64,000 nucleotides of DNA from Thauera sp. 28 (GCF_000310145.2 NZ_AMXA01000018.1:1-64000); one strand, 5' to 3'; shown: positions 16,923-26,575, counted from the stretch's first letter. The notes: a model not told the origin generated them from the letters alone. Numbers and translations: made by a program.

Positions 16923-19157
16923 TTGGCACGTAAGCTCATTCCCTTGTTTACCCTGATCGTCCTGCTTGCGCTCGCAGGCCTGTTCTCCGCAGCGGCGCTG
17001 GCTGCCGCAGCCGCCCCCGTGGATCCGACTCAGCCGCCACATCAACGTCTGGCGGACCTGCTCGAGGATGACGCCACCCGCAGCGTGCTGATCGAACAGC
17101 TACGCAGCCTGGGCGAGGAGGGTGCCGCGCGTGCGCTTGAACCCGAGGCGCCCGTCGAGTCGATGGCGGGGCGCGTTGCCGCGCTGACGCAGAGCCTCGC
17201 GCAGGGAACGGTCAGCGAGTTCGGCGCCGCTCTGTCTGCGCTCGGTGAGGCGACCGGGCAGCTTGCCGATGCCCGGCTCGATTCCGTGCTGTGGCAGCTT
17301 GGCGAATTTGCCGTACTGGTCGTTGTCACCCTGGTCGTCTTTCGCGCGCTGGCGGCGGCCGCCGGCGGGTTGTTCGCCGCGCTCGATCGGCAGGCCGGCG
17401 CGGCCGATGGGCCGCGCGCACTGGTCTGGGGGCGACGGCTCCTGGCGACGGCCGGCGCAGGACTCATCGACCTGCTCACCATTGCATTCGCCTGGCTTGC
17501 CGGGTATGGCGTGGCGCTGTTCGTGATCGGCGAGTCCGGGGCGATACGCGTGCACGAGTCCCTGTTTCTGAACGCCTTTCTGATGGTCGAGGCCACTCGG
17601 GTGGGGCTCCGTATCCTGTTGTCCAGGCATGGCGACACGTTGCGCGTGCTTCCCGTGGCGGACGAAGAGGCCGCCTACTGGTACCTATGGGCATCGCGCA
17701 TGGTGTTCTTCGTCGGCTATGGCCTGATGCTGCTGGTGCCGGTGATCGGCCACTATCTCAGCCCAGCGCTAAGCCGTGCGGTGGCCATCGTGATCATGCT
17801 CTCCGCCCTCCTCAAGGCGGCCGTGATCGTGATGCAGAACCGACAGCGCGTGCGTGCTGCCATCGAGGCGCTGGCCGAGCGCATGCAGTCGTCCTTTGCT
17901 CGCATCAGCATCACGATTGGCGCGCGTACCTGGCACATCGTGGCCATTGCCTACCTGGGTGCAATCCTGGTCACCGCCATTCTCTATCCGCAGGATGCGC
18001 TGCCGTTCATGGTCGCTGCAACGGCGCAGACCGTGCTGGCAGTTGCCTTGGGCATCGGCCTGGCGGCATTGCTGACGCAGGTGATCCTGCGCCGGATCCG
18101 GCTCAGCGAGGCGCTGCAACAGAAGTTTCCGTTGCTCGAAGCGCGTCTTAACGCCTATGTGCCGACGGCGTTGAAGATCGCCCGCTTCGCGATCCTCGCC
18201 ATGGTCGTGGCGGCAATCGTGGACGCGTGGACGCCATTCGACCTCGGCGCCTGGCTGGTCTCCGACGCCGGCACGCGTCTGCTCGGCAAGCTGGTGTCGA
18301 TCGCGCTCATCGTGGCGCTCGCCTTGCTGCTGTGGCTCATCGTTGCGAGCTGGATCGAGTTCCGCCTGAACGCCGAGGCGGGCGGCGAGCCCAATGCACG
18401 TGCGCGCACCCTGCTGACGATCTTCCGCAATGCGGTGGCGATCGCGCTGGTGGTGGTGACCACGATGGTGGTGCTGGCCGAGATCGGCCTCAACATCGCG
18501 CCGCTGCTCGCCGGCGCAGGCGTGCTCGGGCTTGCGATTGGCTTCGGCGCCCAGAAGCTGGTTCAGGACGTGATCACTGGCGTCTTCATCCAGCTCGAGC
18601 GCGCGATCAACGTTGGTGACGTGGTCACCGCCGCCGGGGTTACCGGCACGGTGGAGAAGATGACCATCCGCTCGCTGGGCATGCGTGATCTCTCCGGCAC
18701 CTATCACCTGTTGCCGTTCTCATCGGTCACCACCGTGGCCAACTACAACCGCGACTTCGGCTACCACGTTGGCGAGTACGGCATCGGCTACCGCGAAGAC
18801 AGCGACGAGGCCATCGTCCAGCTGCGCGCGGCCTTCGATGAACTGCGCCAGGACCCCGCTTTCGCAGGGTTGATCCTGAGCTCCGAGCTCGAGGTGCACG
18901 GGGTGACGGCGCTGGCCGACAGTTCGGTGAACATCCGCGTCCGCATCAAGACGGTGGCGGGTTCACAGTTCCCGGTCGGTCGCGCCTACAACCGCCTGGT
19001 CAAGCGTCACTTCGACGCGGCCGGCATCGAGATCCCATTCCCGCACATGACGCTCTACTTTGGCGAGGACAAGCAGGGCAAGGCGCCGCCTGCGCGCATC
19101 AGCATGCTGGGGGTGGGGCACGCGCCGGGTGGGGTGGGGAGGCCTGCCGGAGAATGA
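16923..19157 (+). CDS. Large MscS-family mechanosensitive channel (YbiO-like)
   Basis: 744 aa, close to E. coli YbiO (741 aa). A signal peptide (LIPLFTLIVLLALAGLFSAAALA) is followed by a periplasmic domain rich in helices. About ten membrane segments come next, and then the MscS core: pore helix region IAPLLAGAGVLGLAIGFGAQKLVQDVITGVFIQLERAINVGDVV and the cytoplasmic beta and alpha-beta domains. MscS-type channels release solutes on hypo-osmotic shock. The TTG start at 16923 is chosen because GGAG sits 7 nt upstream and the signal peptide begins right after it. It is divergent from gspC. Confidence 0.9.
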   Translation: MARKLIPLFTLIVLLALAGLFSAAALAAAAAPVDPTQPPHQRLADLLEDDATRSVLIEQLRSLGEEGAARALEPEAPVESMAGRVAALTQSLAQGTVSEFGAALSALGEATGQLADARLDSVLWQLGEFAVLVVVTLVVFRALAAAAGGLFAALDRQAGAADGPRALVWGRRLLATAGAGLIDLLTIAFAWLAGYGVALFVIGESGAIRVHESLFLNAFLMVEATRVGLRILLSRHGDTLRVLPVADEEAAYWYLWASRMVFFVGYGLMLLVPVIGHYLSPALSRAVAIVIMLSALLKAAVIVMQNRQRVRAAIEALAERMQSSFARISITIGARTWHIVAIAYLGAILVTAILYPQDALPFMVAATAQTVLAVALGIGLAALLTQVILRRIRLSEALQQKFPLLEARLNAYVPTALKIARFAILAMVVAAIVDAWTPFDLGAWLVSDAGTRLLGKLVSIALIVALALLLWLIVASWIEFRLNAEAGGEPNARARTLLTIFRNAVAIALVVVTTMVVLAEIGLNIAPLLAGAGVLGLAIGFGAQKLVQDVITGVFIQLERAINVGDVVTAAGVTGTVEKMTIRSLGMRDLSGTYHLLPFSSVTTVANYNRDFGYHVGEYGIGYREDSDEAIVQLRAAFDELRQDPAFAGLILSSELEVHGVTALADSSVNIRVRIKTVAGSQFPVGRAYNRLVKRHFDAAGIEIPFPHMTLYFGEDKQGKAPPARISMLGVGHAPGGVGRPAGE

Positions 19158-19234
19158 CAAACGGGTGAAGTCGCGGAGGCGGATAGGGCCGGCAAGCGCT
19201 ATACTCGCGGTTCTGCCCAGAACCCGCCGTGCCC

Positions 19235-21220
19235 ATGTCCGACCCGACCCCGCTTTTCGCCGACGATGGCCCGCTCGCAGCTGCGATTCCTGGCTTCCGA
19301 GCCCGTCCGCAGCAGATCGAGATGGCACGGAAGATCGCCGAGGCGCTGCGCGAGAGCCGTGTGCTGGTGGCCGAGGCCGGAACCGGTACCGGCAAGACCT
19401 TCGCTTATCTCGTGCCGGCGCTGATGGCGGGCGGCAAGGTCATCATCTCCACCGGCACCAAGACCCTTCAGGACCAGCTCTTCAACCGCGACCTGCCGAC
19501 CGTGCGTGCCGCGCTCAAGGTCCCGGTGAGCATCGCGCTGCTAAAGGGCAGGGCCAACTACGTCTGCCACTACCACCTCGAGCGTAATGCGCGCGATGGC
19601 CGCTTCCTCACCGCGCAGGACGCCGCCGACCTGCGCGCAATCGGCCGTTTCGCCCAGGTCACGCAGACGGGCGACAAGGCCGAATGCACGGACGTGCGCG
19701 AAGACTCGCTGGCCTGGATCGCCGCAACCTCGACGCGTGACAATTGCCTCGGCCAGGACTGCCCGCACAAGGACGAGTGCTTCGTGATGCAGGCGCGGCG
19801 TAATGCGATGGACGCCGACGTCGTGGTGGTCAATCACCACCTGTTCTTCGCCGACGTGATGCTGCGCGACGAGGGCATGGGCGAGTTGCTTCCAGCCTGC
19901 AATGCCGTGATCTTCGACGAGGCTCACCAGTTGCCGGAGACCGCGAGCCTGTTCTTCGGCGACAGCGTGTCCACGGCCCAGGTGCTGGAGTTGGCGCGTG
20001 ACACTCGCTCCGAAACGGTGGCCGCAGCGCGCGACTGCGTGGCGATGATCGACCAGACGCGCAACCTCGAGAAGGCCGCGCGCGACCTGCGCCTGGTGTT
20101 CGGTACCGAGACTGCGCGCATCTCGGCTGCGCAGGCGGCCGAGCGGGAGAACTTCGATGCCATGGTCGAGGCGCTGGAGAAGTCGCTGACCGAGTTCCAG
20201 GCCGTGCTCGACACCCAGGCCGAGCGCTCCGAAGGGCTCGCAAACTGCCTGCGCCGCACCGAGGAGATGGCTGCGCGCCTGGCCAGCTGGCGCAGCCCCG
20301 AGGACAAGGACCTCATCCGCTGGGTCGAGGTGTTTACCCAGTCGCTGGCGCTCAATGCCACCCCGCTGCATGTATCGGACGTCTTCAAGCGCCAGCTCGA
20401 GGGCCACCCGCGGGCGTGGATCTTCACCTCTGCGACGCTGGCGGTGGGCAAGGCGGACTTCGGCCACTACTGCCGCGAAATGGGCCTGGCCTGGATGGAT
20501 CCGCCGCCGCTCACCGCGGTGTGGGGTAGCCCCTTCGATTATGCCGAGCAGGCCTTGCTGTATGCCCCCGCCGGCATGCCCGAACCAAACTCGTCCGAAT
20601 ATACCGAGCGTGTCGCCCAGGTGGCGCTGCCGCTGATTCGCGCCGCGCGAGGGCGTGCCTTCGTGCTGTGCACCTCGCTGCGCGCGATGCGCCGCATCCA
20701 CGAGCTGATCCTCGACGGCCTGCAGCAGAATGGGGACGAGTTGCCGGTGCTGCTTCAGGGCGAGGGTTCGCGTACCGAACTGCTAGAGCGCTTCCGCCGT
20801 CTTGGCAATGCAGTGCTGGTGGCGAGCCAGAGCTTCTGGGAGGGCGTGGACGTGCCCGGCGATGCGCTGTCGCTGGTGGTGATCGACAAGCTTCCTTTCG
20901 CTCCGCCGGACGACCCTGTGCTGGCCGCGCGCGTCGAGCACATGCAGAAGCAGGGCTTGAGTCCCTTCGTGCATCATCAGTTGCCCAAGACCGTGATCAA
21001 TATGAAGCAGGGCGCCGGGCGGCTCATCCGTACCGAGCGCGACCGTGGTGTGTTGTGCATCTGCGATCCGCGCATGATCGAGAAGTCCTATGGCAAGGTG
21101 GTGTGGCGCAGTCTGCCGCCGATGCGGCGCACGCGGGCCGAGACCGACGCGGTTGCCTTCCTGGCTTCGTTGCCGCCGCCTCGTGCCAGCGCACGCAGCC
21201 CCGCGCAGGGGAGCGGCTGA
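19235..21220 (+). CDS. ATP-dependent DNA helicase of the DinG/YoaA family (XPD-like, Fe-S)
   Basis: About 661 aa superfamily 2 helicase. Walker A is AEAGTGTGKT near residues 47-56 and the DEAH box is VIFDEAHQLPE. Four iron-sulfur cysteines lie between motifs I and II (NYVCHYH, KAECTDV, NCLGQDCPHKDEC contexts). The C-terminal motif V/VI region NMKQGAGRLIRTERDRGV is present. Length and sequence fit YoaA (636 aa) better than the longer DinG. The ATG at 19235 is preferred over GTG two codons earlier. TATACT at 19202-19207 is a plausible -10. Likely role: unwinding of forked or damaged DNA. Confidence 0.9.
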   Translation: MSDPTPLFADDGPLAAAIPGFRARPQQIEMARKIAEALRESRVLVAEAGTGTGKTFAYLVPALMAGGKVIISTGTKTLQDQLFNRDLPTVRAALKVPVSIALLKGRANYVCHYHLERNARDGRFLTAQDAADLRAIGRFAQVTQTGDKAECTDVREDSLAWIAATSTRDNCLGQDCPHKDECFVMQARRNAMDADVVVVNHHLFFADVMLRDEGMGELLPACNAVIFDEAHQLPETASLFFGDSVSTAQVLELARDTRSETVAAARDCVAMIDQTRNLEKAARDLRLVFGTETARISAAQAAERENFDAMVEALEKSLTEFQAVLDTQAERSEGLANCLRRTEEMAARLASWRSPEDKDLIRWVEVFTQSLALNATPLHVSDVFKRQLEGHPRAWIFTSATLAVGKADFGHYCREMGLAWMDPPPLTAVWGSPFDYAEQALLYAPAGMPEPNSSEYTERVAQVALPLIRAARGRAFVLCTSLRAMRRIHELILDGLQQNGDELPVLLQGEGSRTELLERFRRLGNAVLVASQSFWEGVDVPGDALSLVVIDKLPFAPPDDPVLAARVEHMQKQGLSPFVHHQLPKTVINMKQGAGRLIRTERDRGVLCICDPRMIEKSYGKVVWRSLPPMRRTRAETDAVAFLASLPPPRASARSPAQGSG

Positions 21221-21276
21221 GAGCGGTCTGTTGTATCCTTCAAGGCTATCTCACGATGCCTGCGGGCAATGCTCCG

Positions 21277-21771
21277 ATGAAAGTCTTCGGTTTTGGCGGT
21301 TGGTCGGGCTCAGGCAAGACGACGCTGGTGGAGAAGCTGATCCCCGAGTTCACCGCGCGTGGTCTGCGCGTGTCGGTCATCAAGCATGCACACCATGGTT
21401 TCGATCTGGACAAGCCGGGTAAGGACTCCTGGCGCCACCGCGAGGCCGGCGCCACACAGGTGCTGATGCTGTCCAACGACCGCTGGGTGCTGATGCATGA
21501 GCTGCGCGGCGCGCCCGAGCCCAGCCTGGAAGAGCAGCTGCGCTTGCTCGAGCCCTGCGATCTGGTGCTGATCGAAGGCTACAAGGCAGCGGCCGTGCCC
21601 AAGATCGAGATCCATCGGCCGGCCTTGGGCAAGCCGCCGCTGTGGCCGGATAACCCCCATGTGGTGGCGGTGGCAAGCGACCTTGCCATCGATTGCCCGC
21701 TGCCTCTGCTTCCGCTCAATGAACCGGCGCGGGTCGCCAACTTCATTCTCGACCATCTGAAGATTCAATGA
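21277..21771 (+). CDS. mobB: Molybdopterin-guanine dinucleotide biosynthesis protein MobB
   Basis: 164 aa GTP-binding adaptor for molybdenum cofactor guanylylation. The P-loop GWSGSGKTTL lies at the N-terminus, followed by VSVIKHAHHGFDLDKPGKDSWRHREAGA, the MobB hallmark, and LVLIEGYK. The start could be the ATG at 21256 (seven residues longer); 21277 gives the typical MKVFGF N-terminus. The stop overlaps the moeA start (ATGA). First gene of a mobB-moeA-moaD-moaE operon. Confidence 0.93.
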   Translation: MKVFGFGGWSGSGKTTLVEKLIPEFTARGLRVSVIKHAHHGFDLDKPGKDSWRHREAGATQVLMLSNDRWVLMHELRGAPEPSLEEQLRLLEPCDLVLIEGYKAAAVPKIEIHRPALGKPPLWPDNPHVVAVASDLAIDCPLPLLPLNEPARVANFILDHLKIQ

Positions 21772-22973
21772 ACGGCACCATGCTCTCTTTTGACGAAGCC
21801 TACGAAAAGCTGCTCGGATTCGCGCGTCCGGTACGCGAGATCGAGCAGGTAGACACGATGTTCGCCGCCGGCCGGGTGCTCGCGGTCGCCCAGTTCTCAA
21901 CGATCGACCAGCCGCCGATGGACAACTCGGGGATGGATGGCTACGCGCTGCGTGCCGCCGACGTTCCCGTTGCCGGCACGCGCCTGCCGGTCAGTCAGCG
22001 CATTCCGGCGGGCAGTGTCGGCCACGAGCTTGCGCCGGGCACCGCGGCGCGCATATTCACTGGCGCCCCCTTGCCGCAAGGCGCAGATGCCGTGGTGATG
22101 CAGGAGTTGTGCGAGCACGATGGCGCCGAAGTCATCATCAACACCGTGCCACGTTCCGGCGAGGCGGTACGAAGGATGGGCGAGGACATCGCACGCGGTG
22201 AACTGATCCTGCCCGCAGGCGAGAGGCTTACGCCGCAGGCTGTCGCGTTGGCGGCGTCGGTGGGCCTGGCTCAGCTGCCCGTGCTGAGGCGGGTGAAGGT
22301 GGCGATGTTCTCCACCGGCTCCGAGTTGGTGATGCCGGGCGAGCCTCTGCCGCCGGGGGGTATCTACAACTCCAATCGCTACATGCTGCGCAGCCTGCTT
22401 GTCGGCCTGGGGTGCGAGGTGGAGGATTTCGGCATCGTCCCCGACCGTCTCGACGCCACCCGCGAAGTCCTTCGTCGCGCTGCGCAGGGCCATGATCTCA
22501 TCCTTACCAGCGGCGGGGTGTCGGTCGGCGAGGAGGACCATGTCAAGCCTGCGGTCGAGGCCGAGGGTAGTCTGGATATGTGGAAAATCGCGATGAAGCC
22601 GGGCAAGCCCTTGGCGTATGGCCATGTGGCAGGAGCTGCATTCATCGGCCTGCCAGGCAATCCGGTGTCGAGCTTCGTCACCTTCCTGATGATGGTGCGT
22701 CCCTTCCTGCTGGCCACGCAGGGCGTGCGCGAGGTGGCGCCGGCGGCGCTGGCCTTGCGTGCCGATTTCGATTGGCCGCGGCCCGATCGCCGACGCGAGT
22801 TCCTGCGTGCGCGCATGAATTTGCAGGGTGGGGTGGAGCTGTTCGACAACCAGGGTTCGGCGGCGCTCAACTCGACGGTGTGGGCAAACGGGCTCGTGGA
22901 TATCCCTGCGGCCACATCCGTCAAGCGCGGCGAGAGTGTCCGCTTTTTGCCCTACGGCGATCTGCTGCACTGA
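21768..22973 (+). CDS. moeA: Molybdopterin molybdenumtransferase
   Basis: 401 aa. MoeA inserts molybdate into adenylylated molybdopterin. Landmarks are QPPMDNSGMDGYALRA, the ARIFTGAPLPQGADAVVMQE loop, FSTGSEL, LTSGGVSVGEEDHVK and FIGLPGNPVSSFVTF. It is translationally coupled to mobB by ATGA and followed by moaD after 24 bp. Full family length with no anomalies. Confidence 0.96.
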   Translation: MNGTMLSFDEAYEKLLGFARPVREIEQVDTMFAAGRVLAVAQFSTIDQPPMDNSGMDGYALRAADVPVAGTRLPVSQRIPAGSVGHELAPGTAARIFTGAPLPQGADAVVMQELCEHDGAEVIINTVPRSGEAVRRMGEDIARGELILPAGERLTPQAVALAASVGLAQLPVLRRVKVAMFSTGSELVMPGEPLPPGGIYNSNRYMLRSLLVGLGCEVEDFGIVPDRLDATREVLRRAAQGHDLILTSGGVSVGEEDHVKPAVEAEGSLDMWKIAMKPGKPLAYGHVAGAAFIGLPGNPVSSFVTFLMMVRPFLLATQGVREVAPAALALRADFDWPRPDRRREFLRARMNLQGGVELFDNQGSAALNSTVWANGLVDIPAATSVKRGESVRFLPYGDLLH

Positions 22974-22997
22974 ACGAGTACATTGACGGGACAGGAC

Positions 22998-23258
22998 ATG
23001 ACGAGCAAGGTGAAGGTTCTTTATTTCGCCAGCCTGCGTGAAGCGGTTGGGACGCCTGGCGAGGAGTTGGCGTTGCCGGCCAACGTGGGCACGGTCGGTG
23101 CGCTGCGGGAGCATCTCGCTGCACGGGGCGACGCGTGGGGGGCGATGGCGGCAGGCCGTAACGTGCGCAGTGCGGTTAACCAGCGCATGGTTGGTGCCGA
23201 CGCGCCGGTGGCGGCGGGGGACGAGGTCGCTTTCTTTCCGCCTGTGACCGGAGGCTGA
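22998..23258 (+). CDS. moaD: Molybdopterin synthase small (sulfur carrier) subunit
   Basis: 86 aa beta-grasp ubiquitin-like protein ending in the required Gly-Gly (PPVTGG), the site of thiocarboxylation. KVLYFASLREAVGTPGEEL and the AVNQRM...DEVAFFPPVTGG segment are typical. The ATG at 22998 has GGGACAGGAC upstream; an in-frame TTG five codons earlier is less likely. Followed by moaE after 2 bp. Confidence 0.94.
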   Translation: MTSKVKVLYFASLREAVGTPGEELALPANVGTVGALREHLAARGDAWGAMAAGRNVRSAVNQRMVGADAPVAAGDEVAFFPPVTGG

Positions 23259-23260
23259 GT

Positions 23261-23779
23261 ATGGGGCGCTACAAAGTCTGCGTTCAGGAAGACGACTTCG
23301 ACGTCGGCGCGGAGATTGCCGCGCTCAGTCAGGAGCGTGCCGATGTGGGGGCAGTCGCCAGCTTTGTCGGCCTGGTCCGTGACGTCAACGACGGTAGCGG
23401 CGTATCGGCGATGACGCTCGAGCACTATCCCGGGATGACCGAGCGTGCCCTCGAAGAGATCGTGACCGAGGCGCGTGCACGCTGGTCGGTACTGGATGCG
23501 TGCGTCATCCATCGCCATGGTCGACTCATGCCCGCCGAGCGCATCGTATTCGTCGGCGTAGCCAGCGCACATCGCGGCGATGCATTCGCCGCCTGCGAAT
23601 TCATCATGGACTACCTGAAGACACGGGCTCCGTTCTGGAAACGTGAAGAGACCCCGGATGGCGGGCGCTGGGTGGATGCGCGCGAGGCGGACGATTCGGC
23701 GGCTGCGCGCTGGAGTGCCGCGCCGGCCGACGATGTCTCGATAGACGACAGCTGGGACGAGATCGAGCAGCGTCGTTGA
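23261..23779 (+). CDS. moaE: Molybdopterin synthase catalytic (large) subunit
   Basis: 172 aa. MoaE converts precursor Z (cPMP) to molybdopterin using MoaD-thiocarboxylate. VASFVGLVRD, LEHYPGMTE, VIHRHGRLMPAERIVFVGVASAHRGDAF and the catalytic-lysine region DYLKTRAPFWKRE are all present. An acidic tail of about 30 residues follows the core. Last gene of the operon; a hairpin follows. Confidence 0.95.
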   Translation: MGRYKVCVQEDDFDVGAEIAALSQERADVGAVASFVGLVRDVNDGSGVSAMTLEHYPGMTERALEEIVTEARARWSVLDACVIHRHGRLMPAERIVFVGVASAHRGDAFAACEFIMDYLKTRAPFWKREETPDGGRWVDAREADDSAAARWSAAPADDVSIDDSWDEIEQRR

Positions 23780-23798
23780 GCGTGCTGCAGCCCCGCAA

Positions 23799-23829
23799 GG
23801 CATGACGGCGCCCGAGGGCGCCGTTATGC
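23799..23829. terminator. Bidirectional hairpin between moaE and the phasin gene
   Basis: ACGGCGCCC pairs with GGGCGCCGT across GA, extended by GCAT/ATGC. It lies between convergent 3' ends and lacks a long T-run, so termination may be partial. Confidence 0.6.
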
Positions 23830-23857
23830 CTGCCTGCGCGGGACTCCGGCGGGCAGC

Positions 23858-24364
23858 TTACTTGCGGCCCTTGCCGCCCTGCTGGGTGAAAGCCTGGAAG
23901 GCCTCCGTCGAGGCACGGGTCATCTGCTCGAAGGCCGCGCGCGTGGTGTCCATCGCCGTCTGCATGGCACCGAGGGCGTTCTGGTCGGCGATCGGCATGC
24001 CCTTGAACATCTTCTGCATGGCGTCGAACATATCGGTGCTGCCGGTGCTCAACTGCTCACCGACGAGCTTGCCGAACTCGGCCTGAGTGCGTGCCGTGAT
24101 CTCGGCGATTTCGCGCGCACATGCGAGCATCTGCTCGGTAGTGCTCTGCGCGTAGTGGGCGCGCAGCTCCATCATGCCCTTGGGGTCCTTGGTGCTCGAC
24201 AGTGCCTTGGCATTCTCGACGCCTTCCTCGAACAGGCGCTTGGCTGCGCCGACCTGGATTTCCATGATGCGCTGGGAGTTCTCGATCGACATCTGCGCCA
24301 GACGCATGGCCGCTTCGAGATTCTTCTTCTGAAGTTCGTTGAACTGATCCTGTTTGGTAGCCAT
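23858..24364 (-). CDS. Phasin family protein (first copy)
   Basis: 168 aa Phasin_2-type protein of the kind that coats polyhydroxyalkanoate granules. It is almost entirely amphipathic helix (NLEAAMRLAQMSIENSQRIMEIQVGAAKRLFEEGVENAKAL, TEQMLACAREIAEITARTQAEFGKLV) with a Lys/Gly-rich end. The ATG at 24364 has GGAGAG at a good distance. A TATAAA on the minus strand (24402-24397) could be its -10. Unlike the second phasin at 44.4 kb it has no flanking palindromes. Confidence 0.9.
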   Translation of the reverse strand: MATKQDQFNELQKKNLEAAMRLAQMSIENSQRIMEIQVGAAKRLFEEGVENAKALSSTKDPKGMMELRAHYAQSTTEQMLACAREIAEITARTQAEFGKLVGEQLSTGSTDMFDAMQKMFKGMPIADQNALGAMQTAMDTTRAAFEQMTRASTEAFQAFTQQGGKGRK

Positions 24365-24678
24365 AAGCACTCTCCACTCCCGCCATGCGGCGCTGATTTA
24401 TATGTCGTGAGGCGTCCCTCGGCACGATTGCAGATCGATATCCCTGTCCGGGTATGCAAGCTCGTGCTCCCTCGCCTCAGCCGCACAATAGCACAGCGCG
24501 GGTGTGCGTTAGCGGGCAATCGCCTGTTACTGAGCCCGAATCGGGCAGTGCGCCCTGCATAGCGGGGTGTGTTTCTTGTTCTTCCTCAAGGCGACGGCCT
24601 TTGCGGCCAAATACGATTTCCAGGCTGCGAATCCGGCCGCAGGACAAGTCCGGTATCCCAACGATGGAAGACACCACG
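24365..24678. other. Intergenic region between divergent phasin and DUF2249 genes
   Basis: A 314-bp gap without a convincing gene. It holds a 13-bp palindrome (GCCCGA-A-TCGGGC, 24534-24546) and the probable phasin -10 (24397-24402). I searched for an FNR/Anr box (TTGAT-N4-ATCAA) because DUF2249 proteins are often found among anaerobic genes, and saw none. Confidence 0.5.
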
Positions 24679-25014
24679 ATGTTCCAGAACGACGTTCACC
24701 CCTTCGACGCGCGCGGCGTCGCCAAGCGCTTCCGCCATGCTGCCATCTTCGGTGCCCTCGAATCGCTCGAAGACGGCGAGGTGATGCGGTTCGTCAATGA
24801 CCACGACCCGCTGCCGCTGCTTGGCCAGATCCAGCAGCGCTACGGCAACCAGGTGGGTATCACCTATGTCGCGCGTGACCCGGGCAATATCGTCATCGAC
24901 TTCAAGATCCAGCTTGGTGCGCCGGCCAGCGCGGGTGCACCCGCCGCTGCGGCGGCAGCCACAGGCGGCGGATGCGGCGGCGGCGGCGGACACGGCTGCT
25001 GCTCCGGCCACTAA
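24679..25014 (+). CDS. DUF2249 domain protein with Gly/Cys/His-rich tail
   Basis: 111 aa. The DUF2249 domain spans about residues 5-85: HPFDARGVAKRFRHAAIFGALESLEDGEVMRFVNDHDPLPLL..., ending GNIVIDFKIQ. It is followed by an Ala-rich linker and the tail TGGGCGGGGGHGCCSGH, with three cysteines and two histidines among glycines, suggesting metal binding. The function of DUF2249 is unknown; it occurs with denitrification and hemerythrin-type genes in other bacteria. The start at 24679 is chosen because GGAAG lies 8-9 nt upstream; the ATG at 24664 is possible. Its stop overlaps the end of the convergent gene at 25011. Confidence 0.75.
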   Translation: MFQNDVHPFDARGVAKRFRHAAIFGALESLEDGEVMRFVNDHDPLPLLGQIQQRYGNQVGITYVARDPGNIVIDFKIQLGAPASAGAPAAAAAATGGGCGGGGGHGCCSGH

Positions 25015-25220
25015 GGCTTGCCGTACTTGCGATAGACGGCACGTGCGTCGGCGGCCGCGCGCTCCGGCGTACAGATCGACGGATCGTCGTCGTGACCGCT
25101 GAAGAAGTCGTCCGCCTGGGCGGCCATCACTAGTTTGATGGCCGCCTTTTCGCTTTGCTCGTAGCGTTCGTAAAGCAGGGTGGCCACTTCGTCCAGGTGC
25201 TGTTCGTAGGTCATGGGCAT
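25011..25220 (-). CDS. Small conserved-looking hypothetical protein
   Basis: 69 aa, predicted soluble and helical (MTYEQHLDEVATLLYERYEQSEKAAIKLVMAAQADDFF...), acidic. Good GGAG 7 nt before the ATG. It lies 14 bp after the gor stop on the same strand, so it is probably co-transcribed with gor. Its last 3 bp overlap the convergent DUF2249 gene. No family recognised. Confidence 0.65.
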   Translation of the reverse strand: MPMTYEQHLDEVATLLYERYEQSEKAAIKLVMAAQADDFFSGHDDDPSICTPERAAADARAVYRKYGKP

Positions 25221-25234
25221 GGGGAAGCTCCGTT

Positions 25235-26575
25235 TCAGCGCAGGGTCACGAACTCTTCGGCGCTGGTAGGGTGGATGGCAATGGTGTCGTCGAAATCGCG
25301 CTTGCGGGCGCCCATCTTCACCGCCACGGCAAAACCCTGCAGCATTTCGTCGGCTCCCTCGCCGATGACGTGGGCACCGACGATGCGCTCGTCTGCGCCG
25401 GCGCAGATCAACTTCATCGATGTCCTTGGTCTGTGTTCGGTCAGGGCGTGGTACATCCCGGTGAAGCGGGTGCCATAGACCTTTACCTGCTCATGGCATG
25501 CACGTGCCTCCTCTTCGGTCAGGCCTACCGTGCCAATCGGGGGGTGGCTGAAGACGACGGTGGGTATGGTGTCGTAGTCGAGCTTGCTGTCCTTCTGGCC
25601 CAGGAACAGGCGGGCTGCGAGTCTTCGCCCTGCCGCAATTGCGACCGGGGTGAGTTCTGCGCGACCGGTGATGTCGCCGATGGCGTAGATGCCGTCGACG
25701 CCCGTATTCTGGAACGCGTCGGTCGCGACCATGCCGCGTGCGTCGGCACTCAGGCCTGCCGCTTCGAGTCGAAGGCGGTCGGTATTCGCCCGGCGGCCGG
25801 TCGCCCACACCAGGGCGTCGACTTCGAGCACGCCGCCGCCATCGCAAGCAACGCGCAGGCTGCCGTCCGCCTGCCGTGTCACTGCCTCCACGCGAGTGCC
25901 GAAACGCAGGTCTACGCCGTCTTCGCGCATCTGGACGCCGAGTTCGTCGCGCAGCATGGCGTCGAAGGGGCGCAACAGATGCGGTCCGCGCACCAGCATG
26001 TGTACAGCGCTGCCAAGGGCGTTGAGTACGCCAGCCAACTCCACCGCGATGTAACCCGCACCGACCACCGCAACCCGACGCGGCTGGGTCTCGAGTGCAA
26101 AGAATCCGTCTGAGTCGATGCCGAACTCTGCGCCGGGAGTATCGGGGACCTCGGGTCGGCCGCCCGTGGCGATCACGATGTGAGGCGCGCTGAAGCGTTC
26201 TTCGTCGACCTCGATGGTGTGTGCATCGACAAATCGTGCAAAACCCCGAACGACATCCACGCCTGCCTTGTCGAGCATGCTGGCGTAGATACCATTGAGG
26301 CGCAGCACATAGGCATCGCGCCGGGCCTTGAGCGTTGACCAGTCAAAGTGGGTGGAGCCGACCGTGAAGCCATAGCCGGGCGCGTCGCGCATCGCCTGGG
26401 CGAGGTTTGCGGCGTACCACATGACCTTCTTCGGCACGCAGCCGACATTCACGCAGGTGCCGCCGAGACGCGCGGCCTCCACGACTAGGGCGCGGGCACC
26501 GTATTCCGCCGCGCGGCGGGCGCTGGCAACACCTCCGCTGCCGCCACCGATGGCGATGAAGTCATAGTTGCGCAT
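25235..26575 (-). CDS. gor: Glutathione-disulfide reductase
   Basis: 446 aa, typical length. NADPH-dependent reduction of GSSG in the cytoplasm. FAD motif [19 protein letters not shown], redox disulfide [19 protein letters not shown](P)-binding [18 protein letters not shown] motif YAIGDITG and the C-terminal active-site HPTSAEEF are all present. KKVMW after the disulfide and the HPTSAEE ending separate it from lipoamide dehydrogenase. A small unknown gene follows on the same strand. Confidence 0.94.
   Translation of the reverse strand: MRNYDFIAIGGGSGGVASARRAAEYGARALVVEAARLGGTCVNVGCVPKKVMWYAANLAQAMRDAPGYGFTVGSTHFDWSTLKARRDAYVLRLNGIYASMLDKAGVDVVRGFARFVDAHTIEVDEERFSAPHIVIATGGRPEVPDTPGAEFGIDSDGFFALETQPRRVAVVGAGYIAVELAGVLNALGSAVHMLVRGPHLLRPFDAMLRDELGVQMREDGVDLRFGTRVEAVTRQADGSLRVACDGGGVLEVDALVWATGRRANTDRLRLEAAGLSADARGMVATDAFQNTGVDGIYAIGDITGRAELTPVAIAAGRRLAARLFLGQKDSKLDYDTIPTVVFSHPPIGTVGLTEEEARACHEQVKVYGTRFTGMYHALTEHRPRTSMKLICAGADERIVGAHVIGEGADEMLQGFAVAVKMGARKRDFDDTIAIHPTSAEEFVTLR

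Noticed and set aside
24365-24678. FNR/Anr box before the DUF2249 gene
   Set aside because: No TTGAT-N4-ATCAA-like sequence found.
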